A stretch of DNA of 64,000 nucleotides, taken from the NCBI GenBank assembly GCA_007922305.1, contig ML677373.1:12884127-12948126 (forward strand), given 5' to 3'. The stretch is from Dermatemys mawii. Its lineage: Eukaryota; Chordata; Testudines; Dermatemydidae. This document shows, one piece after another, positions 49,640-60,033 of this stretch. The notes under the pieces were generated by a model. It was given only the letters and a program-made list of their open reading frames with translations, searched no databases and was not told the origin of the DNA. Positions within the stretch are counted from its first letter, which is position 1. Each line of letters opens with the position of its first letter. A program made the translations under genes and the position numbers.

Positions 49640-49802
49640 CAGCAGTGTCCAATAGAAATTCAATGCTAGCCAAACTGCTACCCATACCTGTAGTTTTTAA
49701 TTTTTCTTATTAGCCACATTATAAAAAAGCCACATGCATTAGCCACAATTCAATAGCCTATTAGCCACATATGGCTAGTGGTGAATGTATTGGACACCAC
49801 TG
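49640..49802. mobile_element. MER5-like hAT-Charlie relic with exact target duplication
   Basis: Terminal repeats CAGCAGTGTCCAATA and TATTGGACACCACTG bound 163 bp. CTTTAGAG occurs at 49632-49639 and 49803-49810. Internal TTATTAGCCACAT and CCACATATGGCTAGTGG resemble the MER5/Charlie group known in amniotes. Confidence 0.88.
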
Positions 49803-50038
49803 CTTTAGAGGATTTAATAAAAGAAGGGAACTCTTAAGTGTTGGCCTGAAATTCCTAAGAGGCCAGTGGTGGTTACAGGCACTAGCTTCTAGTTTTTCCC
49901 AGGGGTGCTCAACCCCTGCCCAACCCCAGACACTGCCCTTTTCCCATGGTCATGATGGCCACTACTGAACTGGCTGCCAAATGCTGAAGTTAACAAGCGG
50001 GAAGGGTATTGGGACCAGGTGGCGGATACTTGAATGCA

Positions 50039-50800
50039 GTCATAGATTTTAAGGCCAGAGGGGATCATTATGATCAGTAGATCTCAAAGATTTTTTTACT
50101 GGCAACCCCTTTCACATCACAAGCATCTGAGTGCAACCTCCTTCTAAATTAAACACACTCTTTAATATATTTAACATCATTATAAATGCTGGAGGCAAGC
50201 AGGGTTTGGGGTGGAGGTTGGCATCTCACAAACCGCCCCCCCCCCCATTTAGTGATCTCATGATCCCCTGAGGGATCCCAACCCCCAGTTAGAGAATCCC
50301 TGATGTAGTCTGACCCCCTGCATAGAAAAGGCCAGAGACCCTCACCCATTGATTCCTGTATAGAGCCCATATGTCAGAGGTTTTCATGCTGGGGGGCATG
50401 CCCCCCTGGAGGGGCACAGGGGAACGTTCGGGGGTGTGAGTGGTAACGCCAAGTGGCTCAGGCTTTGGCTGTGGGTGGTGGGGCTTGGGGAGAATGCCAC
50501 CTCCACCCCGTGACTCACCTTAGCGTGCCACCCAGCCTGTGAGTCAGTGTCAACACCTCCCTGCTCAGCAATGGCTCCGCCCCAAAAGACCATCGCCCAT
50601 GCCTTCCCACACCCTGAAAATCCGAGAGGGAAGGTTCAGGTATTGGGGAGCGCAACCAAAAATTGTAACTCAAAGTGGGGGCTCTGCTCAAAAAGTTTGA
50701 CAACTGTTGCCATATGTTGTGGCTGTGCAAGAGGATCTTGTTTTTTTAGAAAGACGCCCAGTCTTGATTTAAAGACTTGGGAGTTTTGTTCCCTGCTCCC
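50039..50800 (+). repeat. CR1-like repeat broken by two DNA-element insertions
   Basis: Host segments CATAGATTTTAAGGCCAGAG (50042 on), GTAGTCTGACCCCCTGCATA (50305 on) and CAGTCTTGATTTAAAGACTT (about 50760 on) read as one CR1-like tail. Between them lie a decayed hAT-like insert at about 50080-50302 and the one at 50375-50709. Confidence 0.6.
50375..50709. mobile_element. hAT-like element with exact target duplication
   Basis: It starts CAGAGGTTTTCATGCTGGGG and ends AAAAAGTTTGACAACTGTTG. CCATATGT flanks it at 50367-50374 and 50710-50717. It appears to sit inside a CR1-like copy. Confidence 0.8.
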
Positions 50801-51033
50801 CTTTGTTCCTTGATCTTCATTGCACTGAACTTGAAGACCAGACTTCAAAGAGAAACTGCTGAGCTCCAGTTCATTTGCAGATTTGATACTATCAGCTCAG
50901 GATTAAACAAAGACTCTGAATGGCTCACCAACTACAAAAGCAGTTTCTCCTCTCTGGGCCTCACCCTTCCTGATTGAATTTACCTTACTACCTTGCCTGG
51001 ATATTTATACCTGCCCCTGGAGATTTCCACAAT

Positions 51034-51160
51034 ATTCATCTGATGAAGTGGGTCTTAGCCCACGAAAGCTTATGATCCAAAACATCTGTTAGTCTATAAG
51101 GTGCTACAAGACTCTTAGTCACATTTGCAGATCCAGACTATCACAGCTACCTCTCTGATA
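51034..51160 (+). repeat. CCCACGAAAGCTTATG-family copy
   Basis: CATCTGATGAAGTGGGTCTT, GCCCACGAAAGCTTATGATC, GTTAGTCTATAAGGTGCTAC and CAGACTATCACAGCTACCTC follow in the family order, so this is a fuller copy than 34581-34672. Confidence 0.75.
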
Positions 51161-53694
51161 CTATTGCACTGAGAGTCATTGAGTAAAAATAAAAGTGTTG
51201 GGCCTTCTCTTCAGATGCTGCAGTGTCCCTTGCAATAGAAAAGTGATGGGACTCTGGAGTAGTGAACACAACTGGGATTTGTTGTTTATTATGCTCAGCA
51301 TTCATGGCTGGTCTTCACAGGCCCTTTTCTCCCCAAACATCCCGCCAGTGCTAGCCACAGTAGGATCATTCGATAGACACAGCACTGGCATTTTTACTAT
51401 CAGGCCAACCACATTCGCTTTGAGCGGGGTTAGTTGATGCAGTGGTAAAAAGGCTAGCAGCCATGCACTCTCTGCACTAAGGCGACCACTGGCAGGGAGC
51501 TGTACCTGTGTTAGCAATGGTGGGATGCTTCAGGGGAAAAAGGCTAGGGGAGAATCAGATCCTGTAGCCTCCTAGCTCTCTAGCTTGCAGCCTACAGTGG
51601 AGGTGCTGTACAGTGTTATCACACAGGGTGTGTCAAAATGCCAGCCGAGACTCAGCAATCAGAAAATGGATTACAACTCCTGCTTACCCTACCAGCCATT
51701 CGTGAAGCTCTGCCTGTGGCAGTGGAATAACATCACATCCTCATTAGGAAAGAAAGGTTTGATCGAGAATGCACACAGAGCTCTGTGTGAGTCATCACCA
51801 TTGCTGAATCTCAACATCCATGTCTGCTCTCTGTGAGAGATGGCTGCTAAGATAGGCAAAGTATTCTACATTTTCCAGTTCATCTTTTTCAATGTAGATC
51901 TTCCTCACTGAGTCTGATGATTGGCTGAGGACCGGCTGGAGGAGAACTTTTGTTTTGCTGATGATCAGAGTTAGTCCTAGGCTTTTGTAAGCTTCAGAGA
52001 AGCAATTAAGGGCTGTTTATAGATCCTCCTTTCAGTGTGCAACTACAGCACAATCTCATGTGCGTACTGAAGTTCAGTTATTATTGACGATATTACTTTA
52101 GTTCTGGCACAGAGACGATTTAATTGAGAATACACACAGAGCTCTGAGTAAGTACTTGGTATAAGACTAAGGGGGAGTTTACCTGGAAGAGACACCTGGT
52201 GGATAGGGAGCAAGAAATTGTAATTTGTGTGAATTTCTGTAACTTAAAACCAGACAATTTTTGCTAATTAAACATTGCTGTAAAACCAAAAGTAATCTCC
52301 CATCTCCTTATAAATTCATTAGAGGGCATAAACTATATCTCAACCCAAGTCTCTTGGCAGGCAACATATTAGACTATAGGAAAGTGTTCTGCTGTCTGGA
52401 ATATAGTCAGGCACAGAGCTGTGAGAGAGCTAGAGTCTCTGCTGTATTTGAAAACAGGAAACCTGCAATGACTGGGTCTGATTCTGTGCTGTGCTTTGGG
52501 TGAAACCGACCGGGGAACATAGGTGGCTTTACCCCACCTTTGCACTCTCCAGATTCTGGGCTGATCCAGAAACCAAAATGGCGCTTATGTAAGAGCACTG
52601 AGGGGTTTCTCTACTTTACAGCAGCCTGTCCCAGGCTGCTTTTGGGCTGCAGGGCTGTACCCTCTTATATAGGTCTTCATCTCGCTAATCCCTGATAGCT
52701 GCTTCCTGGGCAGTTTGCACAGTGACTGTGGAATTCTGATGAGCTGGTAAAACCCATTCAATGCTCCACTTGGACATTTGCCCTCCCAGTGTTTGTGACA
52801 CAAACCACTGCAGCCCTGCAGCAAATGTTTGGTGCCGCGCCGACCAGTGGCTGGTCTCACATTAGGTAAGACTGGATGCGTATGTGAAATGACAACTCTC
52901 CCAAAATAACTAAGCAGAGGAAAACCCAGGAGTTTCTAGGATCACTTTGTACGAGGGAGAATAGCGCGAGCTCTAAAGGAGACTAGAGACTTAATAATGT
53001 TGTTGGCTGTAGAATTTACTTGCTATCTCTGTTTACCACTCTGAGCAAGATTCATCTCTGGCACAGCCCCTCTGAAGTCGATGGTTTTGGAATGGCGCTG
53101 TGTGAAAGCAGCTCTGCTATTAACTGACAGTGCAGGCGGGAGGTGGACTGGATGATCATCCATATGTTTTGAATCTTTCCTGTGTCTCTGAGCAAAATCA
53201 GCTGAATGGTGGGTTCAGATCCACATGAGAGCAAATGAATCAGCAGACCCATGCTGTGGTGTTGTGTGCATTTCCCTGTGACAGGCTCAGGCTGTTACTC
53301 TCTTTAAAATAACTTATTTTTGTTGGCTCTGGGTGGGCTGTTTATTTTTGAAGGTGCAGATCAACAGTTTAAACAGGTTTTTATGTCAGAATATATGGGC
53401 TACCGAAGAGAGCCCACTGGCCCAAGACCCCTTGTGGCAGAGGGCAGGGATTATAAAAAATAGTAGTGATAGTTTCCCAGGATTGGGAGTTGGAGTTTGG
53501 AAAATAATTGAGTGCTTTTTACATTAGTGAATTGGTAAAACTATACAGTACTCCAGCATTTCCCCAAATAGTAACACAAACACCTACATGTACCCTCACC
53601 CGTCTCCCTGCCTAACTAAGCCATGTTTGATCTCTTCTCCAGGGTTTGCCACTAACAGCCATTTCCCTAACTGTGCTGTCGGAGCAGGCCAGAC

Positions 53695-53776
53695 ATGGGG
53701 GAGACAGGCAAAGAAGAGTATAAGATACAGTCGTTCGACACCGAGACGCAGCAGTTACTGAAAACTGCTCTCAAAG
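53695..53776 (+). CDS. MIF4GD: MIF4GD coding exon 1, residues 1-28
   Basis: ATG in GCCAGACATGGGG (A at -3 and G at +4, a good Kozak context). It encodes 27 residues to KTALK plus one base of the next codon; donor GTCAGC. Confidence 0.95.
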
Positions 53777-56700
53777 GTCAGCAAGCACCTGTCTTTCCAT
53801 CCTCCATACCTGGCTTCCCTGCCCAGGCTGGCTGGCAGATCATGCCTGAACAACCTGATGCCATTGTGTCTTGTTAACACTGATGGCTCCAAATAGGAGA
53901 GCTATGTCAGAAATGCCATGAGGCTGCTGCATCTTTTCCCCACCATGGGTGAGCTAGTGCTGGAACACACAGTCTCTACTCCGTGCCACCTTCTCCCTGA
54001 GATTTGAGGCACAGTTGTCTAAGTTCAAATCCAGATTCTGGAAGGGCATGTCCTCTAGTGGTTATAATCTTTCTGCTCCTGTGCCCTCAAACTTTCTCTG
54101 TTTCCATCCACTGGCCATCCCTCTATTCTCCCGCAATCCCAGATTCTGCTCTCGCACTCTGCTACTATCCCCCCATCCACTACTCCTACCTCATCAGCCT
54201 CTCCTCCTACCCGGTCCCCCCATCTATTGTCTGTCTCCCCCGTGCTCCGGGTCATCCCTAGCTACTTCCCCATCCCTCTCACCAAATAATCAACATCCTC
54301 CAATCCCAGATTCTGCACTCCCACTCCTAAGAATGCTGCCTACAATAACTGTAGAATGTGTTCATGTATATACATCCTGCTGCTCCCAACTGTGTTGAAT
54401 TAGAACTGGTCATTTGTGTTTTAGGGCCTATGCCACTAACAAATTCTCCTGTAAATCAAGTGGCTCGGGCTTCTGCTTTTGAGCAGAAGGATTTTAATTC
54501 TGGCACCATGTAATCTCAGGTGGCCCTGGTGGTGCAGCACAGTGACAACTGTGAAGTTCCATTGTGTCTTCCAGGGGTTTTATAGGCATTAACTAGTTAA
54601 CCCTTGCTGCTCCCTGTGAATTAGAGCAGTATAAAATCATAGAAATGTAGGCCTGGACATTGCCCTGTTTTTCAGATGTGAAAATTTAAGCGCAGTGTTG
54701 GGAAGTGAGTGTGTGGTGTTGACAGTATCATCTCTTCCTCTGCAGACCCCAGCAGTGTGGACCTGGAGAAAGTGGCTAATATCATCGTGGATCAGTCCCT
54801 CAAAGACTGTGTGTTCAGTAAGGAGGCTGGGCGCATCTGCTACACCATCATCCAGGTGAGAGGATGTCAGCATGCTGACAGCAAATCCTTAGTGAGTCCC
54901 GCAGTCTGCCCTTCCGGATCTCAGCTAGTGCTAGTGAGTATTCTGGCATCCCAGCTAAGCCTGCCTCAATCCTACAGCATTTACAGAGAACTTTTAATCT
55001 GCAAGCACTTTACTAGCACTACTGAGCCTTCCAATGCCACCCTCTAGGAGTATCTTCCCCTTTTCAAAGAAAGGGGGAATTCAGGCACTCAGAAGGAAAG
55101 ACTTGCACAAGGTCATGCAGGGAATACAACCCAGCACCTCCTTTCTCCCAGTCCTGTGTTCTGCCCACCAGCTCCCCTCCGTCATTGTAAATGTTCTAAC
55201 AGAGGCTACCAATATTTCCATCGCTTGCCCCATCTGCCAGAGATGCACAGAAATCCAAATCTGCCCCCATGTGTGTAAGTGCAGTTTCTCAGGCTGAACT
55301 GGAAGAGGGTTCCCTAGTCTTGGGGCAGGGGCATTCATGGCAGAGAAACTTATCCAGCATGTTGAAATGGTTTCTTCCTATAAGATCAGGAGTGAGGCTG
55401 GCCTGTGGAATTCTGCATGCTGGAAGGAGATTCTCTAGCTCCAGCAAAGCAGTGAAATAGAGGAAGAGAATGGGAAGGGATGTGCAGGCCATGATAGTAG
55501 CCTCAACTTTGTGTGTGGTTAGACTCCCACCAATCATCTTTCTCTGTGAAACAATGGGAGTCTGATAATAAGTGATATAAAGACTATAGTAATGTGGGTA
55601 CATACATTGTCATCTTCCCCCCCACCCTCGCTGTTCTGTGGTCCTAGGCAGAGAGCAAGCAGGTGGGCCAGAGCATTTTCCGACGGAGTCTGCTTAACCG
55701 ACTGCAGCAGGAGTATAAGGACCGGGAAGAGCTGCGAGCCCGCTCACCCCAGGCATGGATCTGTTACGTCACCTTCATCTGTAACATCTTTGACTACCTG
55801 AAGGTAAGGTGCCTATGCAGAAGACCTCTCTTTCTGCTGCCTCATGGCTAAAGAGGATCTGAACCAAACCTCTCCAGAGTTAGGGGCAGGAGTTTGGAAC
55901 CCAGAGTGAATTCTGAATTTTGTGGCTAAACCCAAAAATCTTGATTTTGAACCCCTATCTCTTTGTGTGGGCTGGGGATCTGCATTCAGACATTACAGTT
56001 CAGGCACTTCACTAATGGTTATGTTGCCCTCTGCATATTGGAGACCATTGCTTGCTGTTCCCCTTATCAGTAAAGTAGGGGATGAAGGAAGAGTTGTCAG
56101 TATGCAGAGCTGAGCAAATAATTCTTAACCAACCAACCTTGAACAAATGTAGCATCACTCACAGCTCCTGAATAAAGGCGTGTGCAGCTGTTCCATTGTT
56201 TGGCATATGCTTTTTGGAGTTCTTTTCTCTGACTGATCTCTACATTCAAGTCCTGTTGCTTAACTGCAATTGGTTAGGGAAGTTGCATGGTATTATTTCC
56301 TGTTCCCTGACTGGACGAGTGCTAAAGTCCTCCAAGCATGAATACTGAAATTAGCTTTCTGGGAGCTTTGTGCTCGTAGAACTCATGGGCTCAAATGCAG
56401 GCAGTGAAGGCGAAAGGACTGTGAACACAGTTGAAATGTAGGGAAAAAGCATGGGTGTAGGGAATTCATTTTCAAATATAACTGAATATTTCTGGAAAAT
56501 GTATATTTTTGCATCACTTTCCCATCTCTGTTGGTACTTTTGGTCCATGGAAAGATCCCTGGTCCTCTGGCAAAGGGAGACATGTCTATATGGTCTCTTA
56601 GGCAAATCCAGCTAACAGGAGCTCTGAGCCAGAGTGACATTGTGACTGGTTTCCAGGGGAGCAGTTCCCCTCCCATCTGAGAACAGTGAAGGAACAATTC

Positions 56701-57960
56701 TTTAAAACTCTTCCTTCTCTACTCATGAGCTGATATGTGCATTCGGCCCATTAACAGGTGAACAACATGCCCATGATGGCGTTGGTGAACCCAGTTTACG
56801 AATGCCTGTTCCGACTGGCACAGCCTGATAGCCTGAAGAAGGAGGAGGAGGTGAGCGCTGTGGGATGCTAACATGCAAGGAGAGTTTGTACAGCCAAGTA
56901 ACTGGCAAAAATACTGTCCTGTATGGGCTGCTCAGAAAGGTTTGAACCAATGTCTGGCCCAAAAGGGAGGCACAGAGCCGAACAGAACTTATTTTTTTAT
57001 TGTAAGTGGGGTGGGGTCAGGGAACGAGGGAGGCTTGTAAAGTGGGAAGTTCTCCACAGCTCCAGAATGGAGGAATTATGGAGATGTTGGTGCCTCCATA
57101 ATTATATTGCAATCACAGTTCCATTCTTCCCCTGATTCAAAACATTTTTAGTTTAAGCTCCAGATCTGACCGTGGCTGATTTAGCTGCGCAATGATCAGA
57201 GCCTCAAAATGCCAAAGGCACTGAAAGAACCAAAGGGCTGCTATAAAGTTCATAAGCCATTGGACATGAATTTTGCTTTTGCTTTGATGTTCTCCCTGGT
57301 ATCCTACCACAACGTACCCTTCAAGCAGTCAGCCTTACCAGCCTCCTGATCATAGTGCAGGTGTTGCTGTTCCTTGTTAGTTTATGTGAGAGCAACCATC
57401 TGGTCAAAAGAATCCAAATCACTCTGGAAACAGAGCATGGTTTAGACAGTTTCTTCAACAATTTTATGTGTGAAGCTGTGGGGTCTCATGGAACCCCTTC
57501 TTCCTGGAGAGCCCTCTCTGAGCAGCTATCAACATATAGGTTCCTAGTCACTACCACAGATTGATGGCAACAGTTTCTTAAGGAAAGTGGATGTAGTAGA
57601 AAGAAATACAGGGGACAGGGTGGGGAGAACCAGCCTGGATTAATTTAGAGGTGATGGGACAGGAGCTCTATTTAGAAACACCATAGGCCCCCACTCCATT
57701 TTAAGGTGGTCTTTTCCCTTTCCTCTTTTAAGGTGGACTGCCTGGTGTTGCAGTTGCACCGCATTGGTGAACAGCTGGAGAAGATGAACTCCCAGCCCAT
57801 GGATGAGCTCTTCTCCCTTCTCCGAGATGGTTTTCTCCTGGAGGAGGGGCTCAGCTCGCTCTCTCAGCTCCTGTTGCTGGAGATCATAGAGTTCCGGGCT
57901 GCAGACTGGAAGATGACAGATGCGGCTCAAAAATACTATTACAGTGAAGTCACAGATTAA
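53695..57960 (+). CDS. MIF4GD: MIF4GD, MIF4G domain-containing protein / SLBP-interacting protein 1 (complete, five coding exons, 222 aa)
   Basis: Small all-helical MIF4G-domain (HEAT-like) protein. The family is known to bind SLBP on the histone mRNA stem-loop and bridge it to the translation machinery, in nucleus and cytoplasm. Coding exons 53695-53776, 54746-54855, 55648-55803, 56758-56850 and 57733-57960 join in frame with GT-AG sites to 222 residues, the human length. It starts MGETGKEEYKIQSFD and ends YYYSEVTD. Conserved stretches include VFSKEAGR, LLNRLQQEY, CYVTFICNIFDYL, NNMPMMALVNPVY and LLLLEIIEFRAA. The start codon is the orthologous one; an acceptor at 53641-53642 implies an upstream untranslated exon not located. 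Poly(A) signals are at 58739-58744 and 58766-58771. Confidence 0.97.
54746..54855 (+). CDS. MIF4GD: MIF4GD coding exon 2, residues 28-64
   Basis: Acceptor CCTCTGCAG and donor GTGAGA. It encodes DPSSVDLEKVANIIVDQSLK to CYTIIQ, the first helices of the MIF4G fold. Confidence 0.95.
55648..55803 (+). CDS. MIF4GD: MIF4GD coding exon 3, residues 65-116
   Basis: Acceptor TGGTCCTAG and donor GTAAGG flank 52 codons from AESKQVGQSIFRR to NIFDYLK. Confidence 0.95.
56758..56850 (+). CDS. MIF4GD: MIF4GD coding exon 4, residues 117-147
   Basis: Acceptor CCCATTAACAG and donor GTGAGC flank 31 codons, VNNMPMMALVNPVY to SLKKEEE. Confidence 0.95.
57733..57960 (+). CDS. MIF4GD: MIF4GD coding exon 5 with stop, residues 148-222
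   Basis: Acceptor CCTCTTTTAAG; 75 codons plus TAA. It runs from VDCLVLQLHRIGEQLEKMN to the C-terminal KYYYSEVTD. Confidence 0.96.
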   Translation: MDCLVLQLHRIGEQLEKMNSQPMDELFSLLRDGFLLEEGLSSLSQLLLLEIIEFRAADWKMTDAAQKYYYSEVTD

Positions 57961-58790
57961 ACCTTCCACAGCCAGAACTCTCTCACTCAGAGGCTCAAAT
58001 AGTTTCACCCTGGCACTTTCATGAGCCAATGTCACAAAAAGAGGTTTCAGATATTTTTAAATTAACAATTTTTTCTAATGCTTTTTCTAAACAGGATTTA
58101 TATTGTTTACTCCCAATAGACCCTTTGTATTGTATCTTTGCTGGACTGCATTGGGGGGCACTTTTTACCTAGCCAGAGCTTCCACTCTCTTTATCTATGG
58201 CCCATGTTAATTAATGCCCCTCAAACACTGATTAACTGTATCCACAGCTTCCAGCTCAAAACAGCATTTTACAGTAGCAGTCAGGAAAGCACAGCCAATG
58301 GTTTATACTGAGATCAGCTCTTATGTGCCAACTCCATCAGCCACCAACAGAGTTGAGACAAGTGGAAGAAAAAACTTTCACAGCTTATTTGGAAAACTGC
58401 CCTTTTTGCTGCTTACTGCCACATGGAATCCATGCCCATAACACAGAGTCCTCCAGGATGAGTCTTATCTTGCTCCGTGTGAAATCCATGGCCCTTAACG
58501 TGGGCAATCAGTTATTTCACCCTATGGCAGGCTGGGTGCCTATAGACAGCAGAAGAAATACCTGCTCCTGGAGGAAGAAGCTACCCCGTGTACATCATAG
58601 CAACAATTTCCTTGAGCACATGTAGCTAGAAATTGTTTTTATGGATTTTATAAAATAACCACTATGGAAGTTTTTCAAAAAAACAATTTGATTAACTTCA
58701 ATATCGTACATTTCTGTTGACAAAAAGGACAAAGGGGAAATAAATGTTCTATTGAGGTTTTTTCTAATAAAAGTTTTCCACTAATGAACA
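57961..58790 (+). other. MIF4GD: MIF4GD 3' UTR
   Basis: Non-coding sequence after the stop with AATAAA at 58739-58744 and 58766-58771; the cleavage site is inferred to be within about 30 bp of these. Between here and the MRPS7 stop (59812 on the opposite strand) about 1 kb of convergent intergenic sequence shows no other gene. Confidence 0.65.
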
Positions 58791-59811
58791 CCATGTTTTC
58801 TCTCTCCACAGATCTATTGCTTTGTAACATTTCTAGGGAGTTGGGCTACTATGGAGGAAACTACAAACAGGGCATGAAGATCTCTTATGTAAGATTGCCA
58901 GGTGTTAGTTTTCCTCTGGTACAGGGTGGCAGAGTTACTTGCGAGCACAGAATTAGATTTTGAAATCAAAACAGTGGCCAAGGTTTGTGGTATTGAATTC
59001 TTCCCCATCCTCCTCCTCCACACTATCAGTCTTTCCTTTGCAGTGAGCAAAAGTGCTCTGTGTTTTCCAGCAAAGCACAGGGTACAGAAGTGCTAGAAGC
59101 TTTTACAGGACAAGGGAAGGATTTCAACTCTGTCTAGCCGAGCGTTTGTGGGAAGGCATCTCCTAGAGAATAACCCTTTGGCTGACCTGCTGGAGTGCTG
59201 AAAAATATCACTGTTCTGGTAGAGTGATGGGCATCAGTACAAAACCCTAAGGCAAACAGTGAGCACTAGAATGTGGTGATTGACTGAGAATGATGGAAGT
59301 GTTCCATTTTTATTTTTTCATTAACATCCAGATCACATGTGCTCAGTCAAACAGTGCTTCTGCTAACAGACAGTACTGCAACAATCTAAAATTCAAACTG
59401 GGCTCTTTTCTGTCTCTGGCACTGATGCACATAAAGAACACTTACAATGCAGAATACATTCCAGCTTGCTTGCTAAAAAGAGCAAAAACTTGTTTATCAT
59501 GTGAGTAGACTGACTTGAAGACATTCCCTCCCCTGCCCTCAGAAAGCAGGTAGGTAGAAGAAAGATGATATTTTATACAGTGTTGCTCAGAAAAACATCT
59601 ATGGAAATGAAGCTTTGTGGGTGCATTTTTCATCTTGATTTTTTCTCTGCTTAAGTTAACAGAAACTGGCAGGCAACCTCCACTATACATCATCTCTGCA
59701 GAAAGTAGACAGAGGCTGCTTCTTCACATGCCTGGGCTCCACAAGTATAGGGGTGTGAGGAAATGTTCTTGTTGTCATAAGGCAAGGTCTCTCTTGCTCT
59801 CAGGGGATCCC

Positions 59812-60033
59812 CTACCACCAGCGATAATGGGCATATGCCCGGTTAGCCTCGGCCATCTTGTGCATGTCATGCTTTCTCTTGATCACAGGGCCCTCGTTGT
59901 TGAAGGCCTGCAGCAGTTCCTGGGATAGTTTTTCATGCATGAATGTCCGATGATGCTTATGATCCCGGCACTCAGTAATTAACCACTTCATGGCCAGGAA
60001 GCGTTTCCGATTCTCCTTCAGAGGGCTTGGGAC
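59812..60033 (-). CDS. MRPS7: MRPS7 terminal coding exon
   Basis: Minus-strand acceptor GTCTGCTAG, 73 codons and TAG. It runs from [20 protein letters not shown] to the family-typical C-terminus HYRWW. Confidence 0.95.
   Translation of the reverse strand, partial: VPSPLKENRKRFLAMKWLITECRDHKHHRTFMHEKLSQELLQAFNNEGPVIKRKHDMHKMAEANRAYAHYRWW

Larger units (their letters stand above)
42807..53640. other. Intergenic region between SLC25A19 and MIF4GD
   Basis: No coding exon with family similarity was seen. It holds, left to right: the unmarked SLC25A19 3' UTR; a short-element remnant at 46.2-46.5 kb; a CpG-enriched patch with the small ORF at 47.0-47.4 kb; a reversed MIR-like SINE at 48.25-48.38 kb; a palindromic element at 48.57-48.87 kb; a MER5-like hAT at 49.64-49.80 kb; a CR1-like copy split by insertions at 50.0-50.8 kb; and a CCCACGAAAGCTTATG-family copy at 51.03-51.16 kb. 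43-46 kb and 51.2-53.6 kb look unique apart from a short direct repeat at 51.76/52.12 kb. Confidence 0.6.

Noticed and set aside
54004..54398. Overlapping ORFs in MIF4GD intron 1
   Set aside because: Pyrimidine-rich intron sequence with no family similarity; the true exons on either side are in a different frame context.
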